Below are positions 1 to 10,248 of a stretch of DNA of 64,000 bases, piece after piece. Position 1 is the first letter of the stretch. The number at the start of each line of letters is the position of its first letter. The stretch covers positions 10,366,551 to 10,430,550 of the forward strand of contig CM055105.1 of assembly GCA_029204225.1 (NCBI GenBank), written 5' to 3'. Source of the stretch: Diphasiastrum complanatum (taxonomy: Eukaryota > Streptophyta > Lycopodiopsida > Lycopodiales > Lycopodiaceae). The notes below the pieces were generated by a model. The model ran no database searches. It was not told the origin of the DNA and saw only the letters and a list, made by a program, of their open reading frames with translations. A program made the translations under genes and the position numbers.

Positions 1-395
1 CATGTGGGATCAGAGGGATGATCAGTACCACGAGCTCTCACTTATTGTATATATAGAACCACATTTGGCCATAATCAGAGTGAGACACCAATCTTGGTTT
101 TGGAAGCAATTTTGAGTGATTCTCTCCATTTTTCAACATTTGTTTTGATTGTTTTGAGGTTCTATCAATGTACTTGATTTTCAGGTTGGAGTCCGTACTC
201 AGACAATGTTTCACACGCATGAAACCAGAAAGTACACTTACCTTTAATTAATGATTGTTCTTGTTAGGATTTTGTGTCTAGAATTGATCTAGATTGATCT
301 TAATCTGAAGTAGATTGATAGATCAAGTAATCTGACAACCAATCCCTCTTGAGGATCAGATTAGGATCCACTCTTCGTCCTTTTTGTACTTTTTG
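1..395 (+). repeat. Dispersed repeat R1, copy 1
   Basis: Positions 1-361 recur in direct orientation, nearly base for base, at 46227-46588. The last part (about 310-395) recurs at 39691-39776. No coding potential is visible. The copies end at different points, so the true boundaries of the family are unknown. It may be an LTR or leader piece of a retroelement, because the third copy directly abuts a gypsy gag/protease remnant. Confidence 0.8.
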
Positions 396-600
396 CACAT
401 ATTTGGTGTCCTCATTTTTAGGCGAGACACCCTAGACAATTCGATTGCTGAGCCAGTTAGCCCCCTGTGCATCCTCAATATGTGTTCACCAATATTGTTA
501 GGGTTTAGGGTATGTGGATCATTATGGATGGAAAATTGATTTATATGTTGGTATTGACCTTGTAGCTTTGACTCAATACCTATAATAGCTCGAAATTAAA
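396..600. other. Short AT-rich spacer
   Basis: No gene, repeat unit or regulatory signal recognised between R1 and the tandem duplication. Confidence 0.5.
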
Positions 601-990
601 CTAACATGAATAGATTAAGATCCTATAGATCAAAGTAGCATGAACTAGTAAGCATGAAACATAAATCAAGATTCTACGAATTAGGGTAGCATGAACTGGT
701 AATCATGAAACATAAACGAATGGCATCACACACGCATACGCACACTCTAAATCCTAGAATCTAAACACACACGAGGAAAAAAAAAAAAAGAGTGCTAATC
801 TAAACTCTCGAACCGTACGGTTATGTCCTATTCCAGAATTTGACCACATTCTCCCTCCCTACGGCGTTTGGGATTTTTTGTGGAACTTATCGTCCAACAA
901 GAAACATTTGAACCATGCCTTTATCGGAAGAAAACAAGGGCTACACACCTTTCTAGAATTGGGAGTGCTGGTTACCTTTAACTCTTTCAT

Positions 991-992
<2 letters not shown>

Positions 993-1076
<84 letters not shown>
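993..1076. repeat. (TC)n microsatellite
   Basis: A pure dinucleotide run of about 84 bp closing the first unit of the 533-bp duplication. Leu-Ser or Glu-Arg reading frames across it are artefacts. Confidence 0.97.
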
Positions 1077-1078
<2 letters not shown>

Positions 1079-1511
1079 AATCTCTCGCTTTCTATTTCTA
1101 AGCATGAAACATAACCAATACAAAACACATAAATTATGCATGAGTAAATTAAGATCCTATAAATCAAAGTAACATGAACTAGTAGTCATGAAACATAAAT
1201 CAAGATTCTACGAATTAGAGTAGCATGAACTGGTAATCATGAAACACAAACGAATGGCATCACACATGCACACGCACACTCTAAACCCTAGAACCTAAAC
1301 ACACACGAGGAAAAAAAAAAACGAGTGCTAATCTAAACTCTCGAACCGTACGGTTATATTCTATTCTAGAATGTCACCACATGCTCCCTCCCTACGACAT
1401 TTGGGCTTTCTCGTGGAACTTATCGTCCAACAAGAAACATTTGAACCATGCCTTTATTGGAAGAAAACAAGGGCTACACACCTTTCTAGAATTGGGAGTG
1501 TTGGTACCTTT

Positions 1512-1512
<1 letters not shown>

Positions 1513-1583
<71 letters not shown>
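1513..1583. repeat. (CT)n microsatellite
   Basis: A pure dinucleotide run of about 71 bp closing the second unit of the 533-bp duplication. Confidence 0.97.
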
Positions 1584-1586
<3 letters not shown>

Positions 1587-2225
1587 ACCAACTCCTTTGC
1601 CTCAGAGGAAGGCTGCATAGAAAACGTGGTGTCAATAGAACCAAAATGAGATCACATTGAGATGGATACTATGATGCTAGAGAAAGAGAGAGTGAGAAAG
1701 GAGATTACCTTGCATCCAACAAATCAAAAAGCCTCCATCCTCCACTTTCCCTTTCGTTCCTGACCTTCCCACATTTGATTCTGCAAGGAGTAAGCTAAGA
1801 GGAAGATCAAGGGCAACAAGCAAAGTGCAAGAGGAGCAAGAATAACAAGCAAAATGCAAGAGGAGAAAGCAAAGAGCAATAGCAAGAGAAGCAAAAAGAG
1901 CACTCAAATGTGAGGAGAATAAGGAGAGCAAGGAGGATAAAGTGGGTGATCAAGGATCAACAAACAAGAGAGAGGACAAAGGCAGTAGGTACGTCCCTTT
2001 ATTCCATCACCCACTCCTCTTCCCTCTTCAAAAATGTCATGGAAAATGTCAGTCTTTTCAAAATTTTCAAAAATCTGTCTGACCCTCGGTATATACCTCA
2101 CAATAGCTTTAGTATACCGAGGGCAATTCCGAGGCCCTGACTAAATTAGAATTAGTGTTCCTTGCATGTTCCGAGGTGCATTCTAATTTGATGCATTCTA
2201 AATCAACTCAAAGTTAATGCATTCT
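1584..2225. other. Non-coding spacer, purine-rich in the middle
   Basis: Contains an AGGAG/AAGCAA-rich low-complexity stretch (about 1790-1970) and the hairpin at 2083-2123. No gene is recognised. The right end, with repeated ATGCATTCTAA, runs into a truncated LTR. Confidence 0.5.
2083..2123. repeat. Hairpin with CCCTCGGTATAC arms
   Basis: CCCTCGGTATATAC (2083-2096) faces GTATACCGAGGG (2112-2123). Arms are identical except for an extra TA on the left; the loop is about 15 nt. Related CCCTCGGTATACC or TATACCAAGGG words cluster at 12280-12420. This could be the end of a decayed DNA transposon, but no transposase is attached. Confidence 0.7.
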
Positions 2226-2603
2226 AAAAAACACACGCAATCAAAGTTGTAAATAAAATAAACTTGACTTGGGCCTTGGAACTAAAATAAAACTAGAGGC
2301 CCAATGTCATTTTTAAACTTAGAGATTACTTTTTAGAGTTGGGTCCAAATTGGGACTTACATGAATCTTGTGATTTTTAATATACTTTTTGTGGACTCTT
2401 GGATCAAGTTGGTCCAAGATGAATGGATAGGATCATTGTGAATAGTAGAGTTAAAGAGGAGTAGTATAGTGGTGAGTAGAGCTAAGGGAGAAAGTAGGAA
2501 ACTAACTAAAAGTAGCATCTATGCTTAGTTAGGTACCTATCCAGTGATCTAACCCTTGTTGACAGGCGGGAGGGCTATACTACGAGAGATCTTCAACCCC
2601 ACA
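2226..2603 (+). mobile_element. Partial 5' LTR of gypsy element A
   Basis: Matches, in inverted orientation, the longer LTR at 23904-24716. It ends in CACA one base before the primer-binding site. Compared with that copy it lacks the first ~130 bp and an internal ~340 bp that there contains the TATA box. This LTR therefore probably has no promoter. Confidence 0.8.
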
Positions 2604-2604
2604 G

Positions 2605-2622
2605 TGGTGCTGTTGCCGGGGA
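2605..2622 (+). promoter_or_regulatory. Primer-binding site, tRNA-Asp type
   Basis: TGGTGCTGTTGCCGGGGA differs at two positions from the canonical plant TGGCGCCGTTGCCGGGGA, complementary to the 3' end of tRNA-Asp and typical of Athila-like gypsy elements. It lies one base after the LTR end, which fixes both the boundary and the + orientation. Confidence 0.85.
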
Positions 2623-3891
2623 TAGGTTTCCACTAATAGTTTAGCTGCATTTTAGCTATTTTCTTGTTTTTTAGAGTAGTTTAAGTAGATTTGTGGGAGT
2701 TAGAGTTAATTTTATGTATTTTTTTTTGTGTTTGGACTATTCACAGCTAGCGAAGGAGGTGTGAGAGGGTAGAGGAGGCCTTGAACAACCTCTAAGGGCT
2801 TGAAACCCAAACCAGCCATCCAAAAAACTCAAAAAACACACCAATTTATATTTTGGAGAGAAAAAGAGCCAAAAAAACTCATCAGATTTTTATATCTCCA
2901 AAATCAATGGAAATTAACCCTTGCATGACTGGCAGCAGCTCCAAGGTACTGTCCCAGATCTGCATAGAAGCCTGTGAGAGTTAGTTCCAAGCGGATTGTA
3001 AAAATCATAGAAAAATCATAAAAAATTCAGAAAACCCTTGGAAAAATTCAAAAAAAAAACAAATCTTCATAAGAATTCTCACAGAGTCCTGAAGTTCCAT
3101 CTTAGTGAGACCAAGACACAGAGAAGCTTGCGAGAGTTAGTTTGATGTATAAGTGCCTGTGTGAGAGTTCTCAGTGAAAAAAAGACAAGAAAGTACCAGT
3201 GAACCCTCGCAGACAGTGAAATTTTTAGTTCCAGTGGTCAAAAACTCTCGTAGAGGATTCTGAAGTTCTATCTCAATGAGACAAGGACATAGAAGAGCTT
3301 GCGAGAGTTAGTTTGATTCCAGTGAGCAAAAAATTGGATTTAAGTTCAAAAAAATCACTAAAGAGTGAAGATCCAGCAAATCCTTCCAGTAAAAACTCTC
3401 GCAGACCCTCTCAATCGATTCAAAATGTCAATTTACATCAGTGATGAAGCCTGCGAGAGTTAGTGTGAAGATTTGGTGAAAATCAAGCCAAAAAGGTGGT
3501 TTTGGACCCTCGCAGATAGTGAAATTTCAACTTCTTGCAAGAGTTAACTCTCGTAGAGAATTCTATAGTGAGATCTGACCCAGATCTAACTACTGTGAAC
3601 CTTGCGAGAGTTACTTCCCAAAGATATAAAAGATATCAAGTTTTTTACCTGCAAAAATAGATAAAGAACCCTCGCACAAGATAACCCTCGCAGACAAGAT
3701 CAATGGAAAGATCTAGATCAGATCCAGCTACTATCAAAACCTCAGGTCAATCAGTGCAAGGAGTAAATAGTTATCAAGGAAAAACCACCGTAAAAGGCCT
3801 AAAATTCACTTCCGGCCGATCAGATCCTTGAAGATCCAGACTGCATCCTACTGTATAAGCAAGATCCAATCAATTTAGAACCCACCATCGA
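2623..3891 (+). mobile_element. Untranslated leader of gypsy element A with reiterated motif
   Basis: No open frame. The segment 2960-3700 carries about a dozen copies of AACTCTCGCAGA or CCCTCGCAGA alternating with the complement TGCGAGAGTTAG (for example near 3128, 3203, 3243, 3299, 3394, 3451, 3508, 3601 and 3683). Such RNA could fold in many ways. A related leader lies at 55528-57395, sharing a stretch near 2920-2990 that reads GTACTGTCCCAGA followed by GCATAGAAGCCTGT. Confidence 0.8.
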
Positions 3892-5605
3892 ATGAATCTA
3901 AGATCGGGACGATCAATAGCACGAAGAATAGCAAATCAGGCACCACACCTTCCCAGATTAACAACTGTGCAACAAGAGGCAGAACCGAAACTAGCACCAA
4001 TGGATCCAATGGGCCAACCCATACCTGTCGCTCTCTTGCAAGCATTACGGAGAGCACCATGGATGGAAATACCAAAATATGACAGATCATCAGATCCCAT
4101 CTAATTCCTCCAGATCTACGAGCAAGCTTGTGAAATCTACGGCGAACGGACACATGTGGAGAAGCTGATGTTATTCCCTATATCCCTACTAGCAGTGGCT
4201 CAGGATTGGTTTTTCAACCTGTCAGAGGAAGAGAAATCCACTTGGGAAGCGGTTAAAACGGCTCTCATTATGCGCTTTAAACCAAAGAAGTTCCTGGAAG
4301 ACCCATTTCTCTTATTGAGCAAAGTCAAGATGAGAGAACGAGAAAGGGTCCGAGACTATGTTGAACGGGTCAAACATCTACGATCTGAGTGCAGTGCAGT
4401 CCTAACTCCCGATCATGAGGTGATCATGTGGTTCCTAGCTGAATTACCATGAAGCATCAGAAGAGAACTAAAACGACAGGAGCAGTACGCTACTCTACAA
4501 GAAGTGATGGAAGATGCCATCAGGGAAGAGGATGAGGGATCTGACGATGAATATCCTTCCACCCACACTCCTACTCCCTCGATTGCATCATCATCATCAA
4601 ACGCATCCACTCTATCCACAGAACTGGTGTTGGAGAAAATGACAAAATTACACAAACAGCAGATAGAGCAACTTACGGCGCAGTTTGACAAGAAACTGAA
4701 GGCCTTACAGGGAACTGCAACAGTAACTCCACATCAACCGGAATCAAACCAGCTGTAGTATCCTTGATGAGAAAATGTATGGTGTTTAGTATGCACGCAA
4801 AACCATACAACGAATGAGTGTCCAGTCCTAAAGCAAAATCTGAGACTGGCACATAGATTCTGCCATCTTTACAATGTAACATTGCACGATACGCCATTTT
4901 GCCCGTTTAACCCTAGGGTTGTTCAACAGAAGAGAACTCCTTATCAGACTTCTTATCCTTATTATCAAGGGGAACCTAACGCGACACCAAGGTACGACGC
5001 ACCCAATCAACCACAACGCATGCCCTTACCTGCTCCACCAGGGCCAACCAATCAACAAGTGGCCCATGTAAACCTAACAGCAGCAGAACAAGAGATGCAA
5101 ATGCTACCTCAACCTAAGTAGCAACAGCGGTATGGACCAGATGAACCATTTATGGATCTTGCCATAAAGGAATATGTTTTGGCCTATGCAGCTCAAACTC
5201 AACGTCAAGGTGGAAGAAATTATGGCTTTTACGGATGCGGCGAAGGACACAGGATTGCAGAATGTCCCTACAAGGGACAATATACAACCTCCTATTGAGA
5301 TTTTGGTTATGGACACTGTTTCAAGAATTGTCCATTTGAACCTGGAACTAGTGCACCTCTTAATCTCATTGCCATACAGCAACCAGCAGTTCCAGCAGGG
5401 ATGCCATCGAAAGGTCGACAAGACCACTCTCCTGTGTTAGCTGTTATGCGAACACAAAAGAGGAAGGAAGTGGCTCCCTCACCACCACCATCGGTCACTG
5501 ATGACCAACCCTCAACTTCAGTGCCATATCCAAATGTGAGAGAAGAGAGAAGACAGTACCAGAAAATAAGACACTGGGTACGAAAAGCATAAGAGAAGGA
5601 AAAAG
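3892..5605 (+). pseudogene. Gypsy element A gag (broken)
   Basis: This would make the capsid/nucleocapsid of an Athila/Tat-like Ty3/gypsy element. It starts MNLRSGRS, a typical gypsy gag opening. A retrotransposon-gag domain follows (LMLFPISLLAVAQDWFF at about 4168, then ERVRDYVERVKHLRSEC). Zinc-knuckle-like motifs come next: CLVCTQNHTTNEC at about 4785-4825, spaced CX2CX3HX4C rather than the usual CX2CX4HX4C, and two damaged ones near 5225-5330, where YGCGEGHRIAEC has lost its first Cys. At least four in-frame stops (near 4102, 4450, 4756 and 5119) interrupt the frame. A paralogous gag lies at 38162-39690 and a shorter relative at 57396-59272. Confidence 0.85.
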
Positions 5606-5723
5606 AGCAAGAATGAGACAATCCCACAGAACTTCCAGTCGGTGTCGAACGGGAACCGCAAGTGGGCTCACCACTGTGCACTGATCAGAATGATCGGTTG
5701 CACCAACATGAACCACCTTTGAC

Positions 5724-6937
5724 ATGGTGGAGCCCGAGGAACCACGCACTGAAAGGATCACACTTTTGATGTCAAGCCATGTTAGTTTACCACTCGAAGA
5801 ACTACTGCAGATTGCACCACAAGCGAAAAGCCTTCTAGCTGAATGGGCCAAAGCGGATGAGGAGCCAATAGTGCCTGAGCCCATATATTGTGCGGGCTAT
5901 GATGAAACAAGTAACGTCCTCCACATCGGAGCAGCATGGGAAAGTGAGGAACACAACATCACTTTGCCAATCAAACACAAGAGATACGAGGACGAGGCGA
6001 CAGTGGTAGATGGAGGATCGGGTGTCAATCTGATCTTCACTACTTTATATGAAAAATAGGATTTACAAGGATTGAAGCCAGCAGATTCGCCATCAAGCTA
6101 GCAGATCAATCCTGTGTGAAACCAAAAGGTGTAGATATCGATATTCCCGTAAAGATAGCAGACATGCAGTTTGTGATTACTTTTGTGGTCTTCAATATAC
6201 CTGAATCTCCATTCGCATACCGTGTTTTTCAATCTTGTGTGAAACCAAAAGGTGTAGTTGTCGATATTCCCGTAAAGATAGCAGACATGCAGTTTGTGAT
6301 TACTTTTGTGGTTTTGAATATACAATCTCCATTCGCATACCGTGTTTTACTGGGAAGACCATGGTTGAGGACTGCGCAAGTAGTACACAAATGGGGTACA
6401 GGGAAACTCACCTTCGAGAATAGAGAACAGCCTGTAAAGATTGATCCAACCACATGGGTGGTGAAACCTATTACACCCAAGGTTGATGACAGATCATCCA
6501 CGACAGATCATACAACTGATTGCCCAAGGCCAGCCAAGGGAGGTCAGTATCATTTAGAGACAGATGCCATGAGATGGATAGATGCATTAGCAACTATTGA
6601 CTACCAAGCATGTCAATATGAATCAGATCCAGAACCGAGTACATCTTCACCCAAATGTTACACTATGGACACACCAATTACATTTGGGGTGAATATGATA
6701 AATGTAGCATGGCTGTCAGCGGAGCCTATTGAGAACCCAGTGGACGATGATCTAGTCCCTTGGCAACATGCTCTAACTTATAATAAGGTTGAGCTAACTG
6801 ATGAACAGGTCCTACACCACATGGACCCAGATCGTTACGGAACCAAGAAGGTACCAGCTCAACCACCACAAAAGTCTACTATGGCGAAAGTCTCAAGGAT
6901 CGATCCACCCAAGGCACCTGTGAATAAGAAGAATTAG
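5724..6937 (+). pseudogene. Gypsy element A aspartic protease region (broken)
   Basis: Encodes a retropepsin-like domain with active-site stretch VVDGGSGVNLI (about 6000-6033), corresponding to D-T/S-G with the Gly-Gly-Ser form common in plant gypsy proteases. LLGRPWLRTAQVVH (about 6345) marks the usual ILGRPWL end of the fold. A stop follows the active site at 6057-6059. A 123-bp in-frame tandem duplication (see 6118-6358) doubles 41 residues of the fold. The related copy on - at 63080-63940 has only one unit. The C-terminal 200 residues are a charged linker towards RT. Not expected to be functional. Confidence 0.85.
6118..6358 (+). repeat. 123-bp in-frame tandem duplication inside the protease
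   Basis: GAAACCAAAAGGTGTAG begins at 6118 and again at 6241. Both units encode KPKGV, IPVKIADMQFVITFVV and SPFAYRV. Offset 123 bp = 41 codons, so the frame is kept. Differences are few, so the event is recent relative to the element's other decay. Confidence 0.93.
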
Positions 6938-7962
6938 TTGCAGCAATGCTATAACCAGGTGATCCAATGGAGTGACCTACCCAAAGAGGCAATAGCTATA
7001 GTAGACGTTGATACTCACAACCATGAGGCGAATGTCACAACAGTTCCGAAGAAAGACAACAAGGATGAACCCACCAAAATGACAAAAAAGAGCAAAAAGA
7101 AGGTGTTCGATTCTTTAAAGTCAATCAAGTTGGATTCAGATACAACGTCATCTTCTACACATGTGACAAAAAATAAAAAAATGACCAGTCTGGCCAAGTT
7201 CAATATGCCAAAAGAGGAATCTCGACGAGCTCAAGTTCATGAGATGCCTGATACTTTCAAGAATTATACATTGGATGACGTGGTAATCATGATGTCGCAA
7301 GCCCAACGAGAACCTGATCAAAGTCAGGCACCAGTGGAACAAGTTTTCGCGGGACCTGCGCGAACACAGCCGATGAATCTTGCAGAACTAGGAGAAGAAG
7401 AAATTATAGTGCATGTGGGAGAGCAGTTAACACCCACGCAGTTCAAGAGACTACTATCCTTGTTGGTGGAATATAAGGATTGTTTTGCTTGGAGCTATAG
7501 TGATCTAAAGGGCATTCCGCCAACAGTAGTCCAACATACCATGCCCTTCGGGGACGGAGCAGTCCCCAAGGTGAGCCGTTACTACCGCTGTAACCCGAAT
7601 TATACAGAACTGATCAAGAAAGAGTTGTAGAAGCTGATGGACGCATATTTCATTTATGAAATCGAGCACATGGAATGAGTATCACCAATAGTTATAGTAC
7701 CCAAGAAGAATGGCAAAATGCAGATCTGTGTGAATCTGAAGGTGCTAAATGCAGTCACCAAAAAGGACTATTTTCCTTTACCATTTACGGAAAGTGTCCT
7801 TGATAGAGTAGCTCGTGATGAAACCTACAGTTTTTTGGACGGCTTCAGCAACTACAACCAGGTGAAAATAGCCCCCCAGGACCAACACAAGACAACATTT
7901 GCCATGGAATGGGGAACTTATGCCTATAAAGTGATGCCATTCGGACTTTGCAATGTGTCTGC
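6938..7962 (+). pseudogene. Gypsy element A linker and truncated reverse transcriptase
   Basis: After a Lys/Ser-rich linker, the frame shows the N-terminal part of an Athila/Tat-type RT: KDCFAWSYSDLKGIPP (about 7475), VSPIVIVPKKNGKMQICVNL with the fingers, YSFLDGFSNYNQVKIAP (palm, first catalytic Asp) and AYKVMPFGLCN (about 7925). Stops occur at 7628-7630 and 7676-7678. Sequence identity to the RT on - at 61797-62396 ends abruptly near 7962, before the FLDD active site, where unrelated DNA begins. RNase H, integrase and the 3' LTR are absent here. Confidence 0.87.
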
Positions 7963-8026
7963 CAAAATTTGGATAGAACTGAACAAGGGAGAGTGGATTT
8001 CACCTAATACGCACTCTAAATTCCAC

Positions 8027-8034
8027 TATATAAG
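8027..8034 (+). promoter_or_regulatory. TATA-like box
   Basis: TATATAAG lies in the DNA that replaces the rest of element A, 262 bp before the ATG at 8296, with pyrimidine-rich sequence between. It resembles a plant core promoter, but expression is not shown. Confidence 0.4.
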
Positions 8035-8295
8035 GGTTGAATTCGAGTTATTTGTCACCTTTGCAAGCGAAGCTCTACCGAAATTTTCACTGAAAATACC
8101 AAGTTTTCTGTTTTTGACCAAACTTCCTACCAGTTGTCATCTACTCATATCAAACACCGATCTGCACTTTGAACTACAATCATTGTCATCCAACACTCAT
8201 TATTCTCAGTTTTCTACCGTTTCCACATCTTTTTCCATTTTCCACCGTTTTTTCTACTTTTCCAACTTTTTCGACCACTAAACATCATTGTTAAC

Positions 8296-8827
8296 ATGGC
8301 CTCATCATCCTCTGAAGACTTTGGCACCAAACAGATAATCATCAGTGACATCCCTGAGGCCACGCAGATTTGGCCTTTACCCACTGACGGTCTGATCCAA
8401 CCATGGCTGTAGACAGCCGGCCCACTTCTTGAAGTAATGGGTTTTTACCCGGCACTGTTCCATTCTGAAATTAACATGGACTCACCCTTCACGCTTATGC
8501 CACCTGGGATGAGGTCAAGGCTCATTTCCACTTCCTGTACCAAGGTACCACATACAAGGTCATGATTAACGTCGACTCGATGGTCACCGTTGACATTATG
8601 TCCGGTGATCGTCAACCCATCTCCCATCGCCACGCCAAAGCTCTGATCAAACCATTTGTCACCCAAACCACACCAGAAATTCCCATCCAGACTAAAAATT
8701 CATTACGCAATGGAAGGAGCGTTGCCCGACTCCTTCCATAATACGTAATGCCTTATGCTCAGGTGTCCTTTGTATTTTGGGACCACCTCCATGAGCATAA
8801 TGTCCATCCAATTTTCTCTCCTAGGAA
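8296..8827 (+). pseudogene. Unrecognised reading frame, N-terminal part
   Basis: Opens MASSSSEDFGTKQIIISDIP in a good context (AACATGGCC). It reads 38 codons to a TAG at 8410, continues in frame to about 8480, then makes sense one frame over (ATWDEVKAHFHFLYQGTTYK, ISHRHAKALIKPF) to a TAA near 8741. The composition looks coding (mixed hydrophobic and charged residues), unlike the surrounding spacer. I recognise no family. It lies where the remainder of a gypsy pol would be expected, behind its own TATA-like box. It could be an accessory gene of a retroelement or a captured host sequence. The segment at 9480-9845 may be its continuation after insertions. Confidence 0.5.
8701..8750. repeat. 50-bp foldback palindrome
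   Basis: CATTACG (8701-8707) pairs with CGTAATG (8744-8750), and TGGAAGGAG (8711-8719) with CTCCTTCCA (8730-8738). The word CATTACGTA recurs at 9132 and at 35133, next to GC-rich foldbacks. Confidence 0.85.
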
Positions 8828-8970
8828 TTTGTCATTCTCTCTCCTCTCTCCGGTGGAATCCACTTTCTCTCGTCTCTCTCTGGTGGAATGCACATACTCT
8901 CTCCTGTGGAATGCACGTTCTCTGTCCTGTGGAATGCACATTCTCTCTCCTCTCTCCGGTGGAATGTCCA
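8828..8970. repeat. Minisatellite, 22-31 bp units
   Basis: About five variable units of the form TCTCTCTCCTCTCTCC plus GGTGGAATGCACA. The GTGGAATGCAC core is well kept; the CT part varies in length. Confidence 0.85.
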
Positions 8971-9140
8971 TGTGCTATGTGGCAGCCCGTCATTGGCTGT
9001 CCACATCCACATTCCACCAAAAATGTAAAAAGGTTTGCAAAAAAAAAAAAAAGGCCAAAAAATCGAGAAATTAAAAAAAAAAAAAACTGGTCCACGCGTA
9101 CGGCCGTACCGTACAAACCTTCGCACAATGGCATTACGTA

Positions 9141-9254
9141 GGGGAAGGCCCGAAGCTCTTGCGCCTTCCTTGCTGGTCAGGGCCTGCCCTCAGGCTCCTG
9201 CCCTCGGATAAGGGCCCTCCTAGCAAGGAAGGCCCTCAGGTAGGGCCTTTCCCC
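9141..9254. repeat. GC-rich nested foldback
   Basis: GGGGAAGGCCC (9141-9151) faces GGGCCTTTCCCC (9243-9254). Inside, CCTTCCTTGCT (9164-9174) is the exact complement of AGCAAGGAAGG (9222-9232). It stands out in an AT-rich region and resembles sequences at 33015-33150, 34805-34905 and 35145-35210. Confidence 0.8.
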
Positions 9255-9479
9255 CCATGTAAAAACCTGCATTTATTTTTGGAGTTCATTTGAAAGTTGC
9301 GTTAAATGGCAAAAAAAATTTACTTTTGAAAATTATAAGAGCAATGAATACATTACAGATTTGTAATGTACTTTTGCTATTTTTAGGAAGTTTAAGAATC
9401 ACTTTATGTTTTTGTAAGGTACACTTTCTATTACAATGGTTATCTGTTAGAAGCTATCACGGAATCCGTCATTTAGGCG

Positions 9480-9845
9480 GATGCACATCTGTTGAATAAC
9501 TTTCTGGTTATTTCAACATTTCGCAAGGATAGAATCCAGTCTACGCTGCTGAGTCAAATAGTGGAATCCTTTCTGAAATTCCCTAACCCCTCCATTGTGC
9601 CATACGACTGGCATAGCTTCCTTATTCGAGAACTAACCAATTCCATCAAACCCAACAACCGTGAGCAAATCACAGCAGGCCCCCTGTTGTGTAACTTTGC
9701 TTGTGCACTTCTCGAGGCGAAAGTGCATGGCTTCCAATGCTCATCCCTCCTGTCTACTCTTGTACCACATACTAACCTTTATCCGCCATCTCAAGCATCT
9801 ACCTCCTCCCAACCTGCAGTTATTAACACAACGACCAGCAAATGA
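9480..9845 (+). pseudogene. Unrecognised reading frame, possible continuation of 8296 frame
   Basis: An open stretch of about 120 codons with coding-like composition: NNFLVISTFRKDRIQSTLL, IVESFLKFPNPSIVPYDWHSF, LLCNFACALLEAKVHGF. It ends in a Ser/Thr/Pro-rich tail (PPSQASTSSQP) and a TGA. It has no start codon of its own. I recognise no domain. The helical pattern and Ser/Thr-rich end suggest one part of a larger protein. An Ser/Thr/Pro-rich region also opens the accessory frame at 24785-27005; a link between the two is inference only. Confidence 0.4.
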
Positions 9846-9903
9846 ATGTGTGGTGCTACCTCTACCTCCACATCCTGGTCTCAAACAATGCCTTCAACGT
9901 ATC

Positions 9904-10248
9904 TCACGTTTCTTTCGGTCCTTCTGAATCCGAAATGTAGAGAATGATAGCATCTCTGACTGACAAGTTGATGACATTCTGTGCTTTCCGTTGCCTCCTA
10001 TCAAATGTCCGCTGATCTTCTTCAATCACTGGCCTTGTCTCCTCACCTGTTACGATCTCCCATAGCTCCTTTTCCATCAGAATGTTCTTCAGTTTGAATT
10101 TCCAAACTGCATAGTTGCCGGCTCCTTCCAACTTGCTTGACTCAGTGAGAAGGCTTTCGATTAGCGTTGCCTTAACTACAATTAGATGACTTTGGATTGA
10201 AAAAATGGAAAATTTGCTGCGAAATTGACAAATAACGTCTCTAACCAC
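9904..10248 (-). pseudogene. Copia gag fragment
   Basis: Reads on - as the start of a Ty1/copia gag: KLEGAGNYAVWKFKLKNILM, then ELWEIVTGEE and a helical stretch ending SEGPKET. The LEGxNYxxWKFxL signature is the conserved N-terminus of plant copia gag (DUF4219/UBN2-type). The rest of gag and pol is missing at 9904, where the unrelated + frame begins. A primer-binding site in matching orientation lies at 11601-11612. Confidence 0.75.

Larger units (their letters stand above)
601..1583 (+). repeat. Two-unit tandem duplication, period about 533 bp
   Basis: About 601-992 is repeated at about 1134-1512 with few differences. Anchors include AACCGTACGG at 811 and again at 1344. Each unit has an A-run, the same CCTTTATCGG/CCTTTATTGG stretch, and ends in a (CT)n tract. 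The second unit runs on into CACCAACTCC, so the microsatellite was duplicated with the unit and has since changed length. Confidence 0.9.

Noticed and set aside
859-1649. Open frames of Leu-Ser or Arg-Glu repeats
   Set aside because: They run through (CT)n or (GA)n microsatellites in every frame. The same applies at 20163-20470, 31118-31870, 40600-41088 and 55064-55479.
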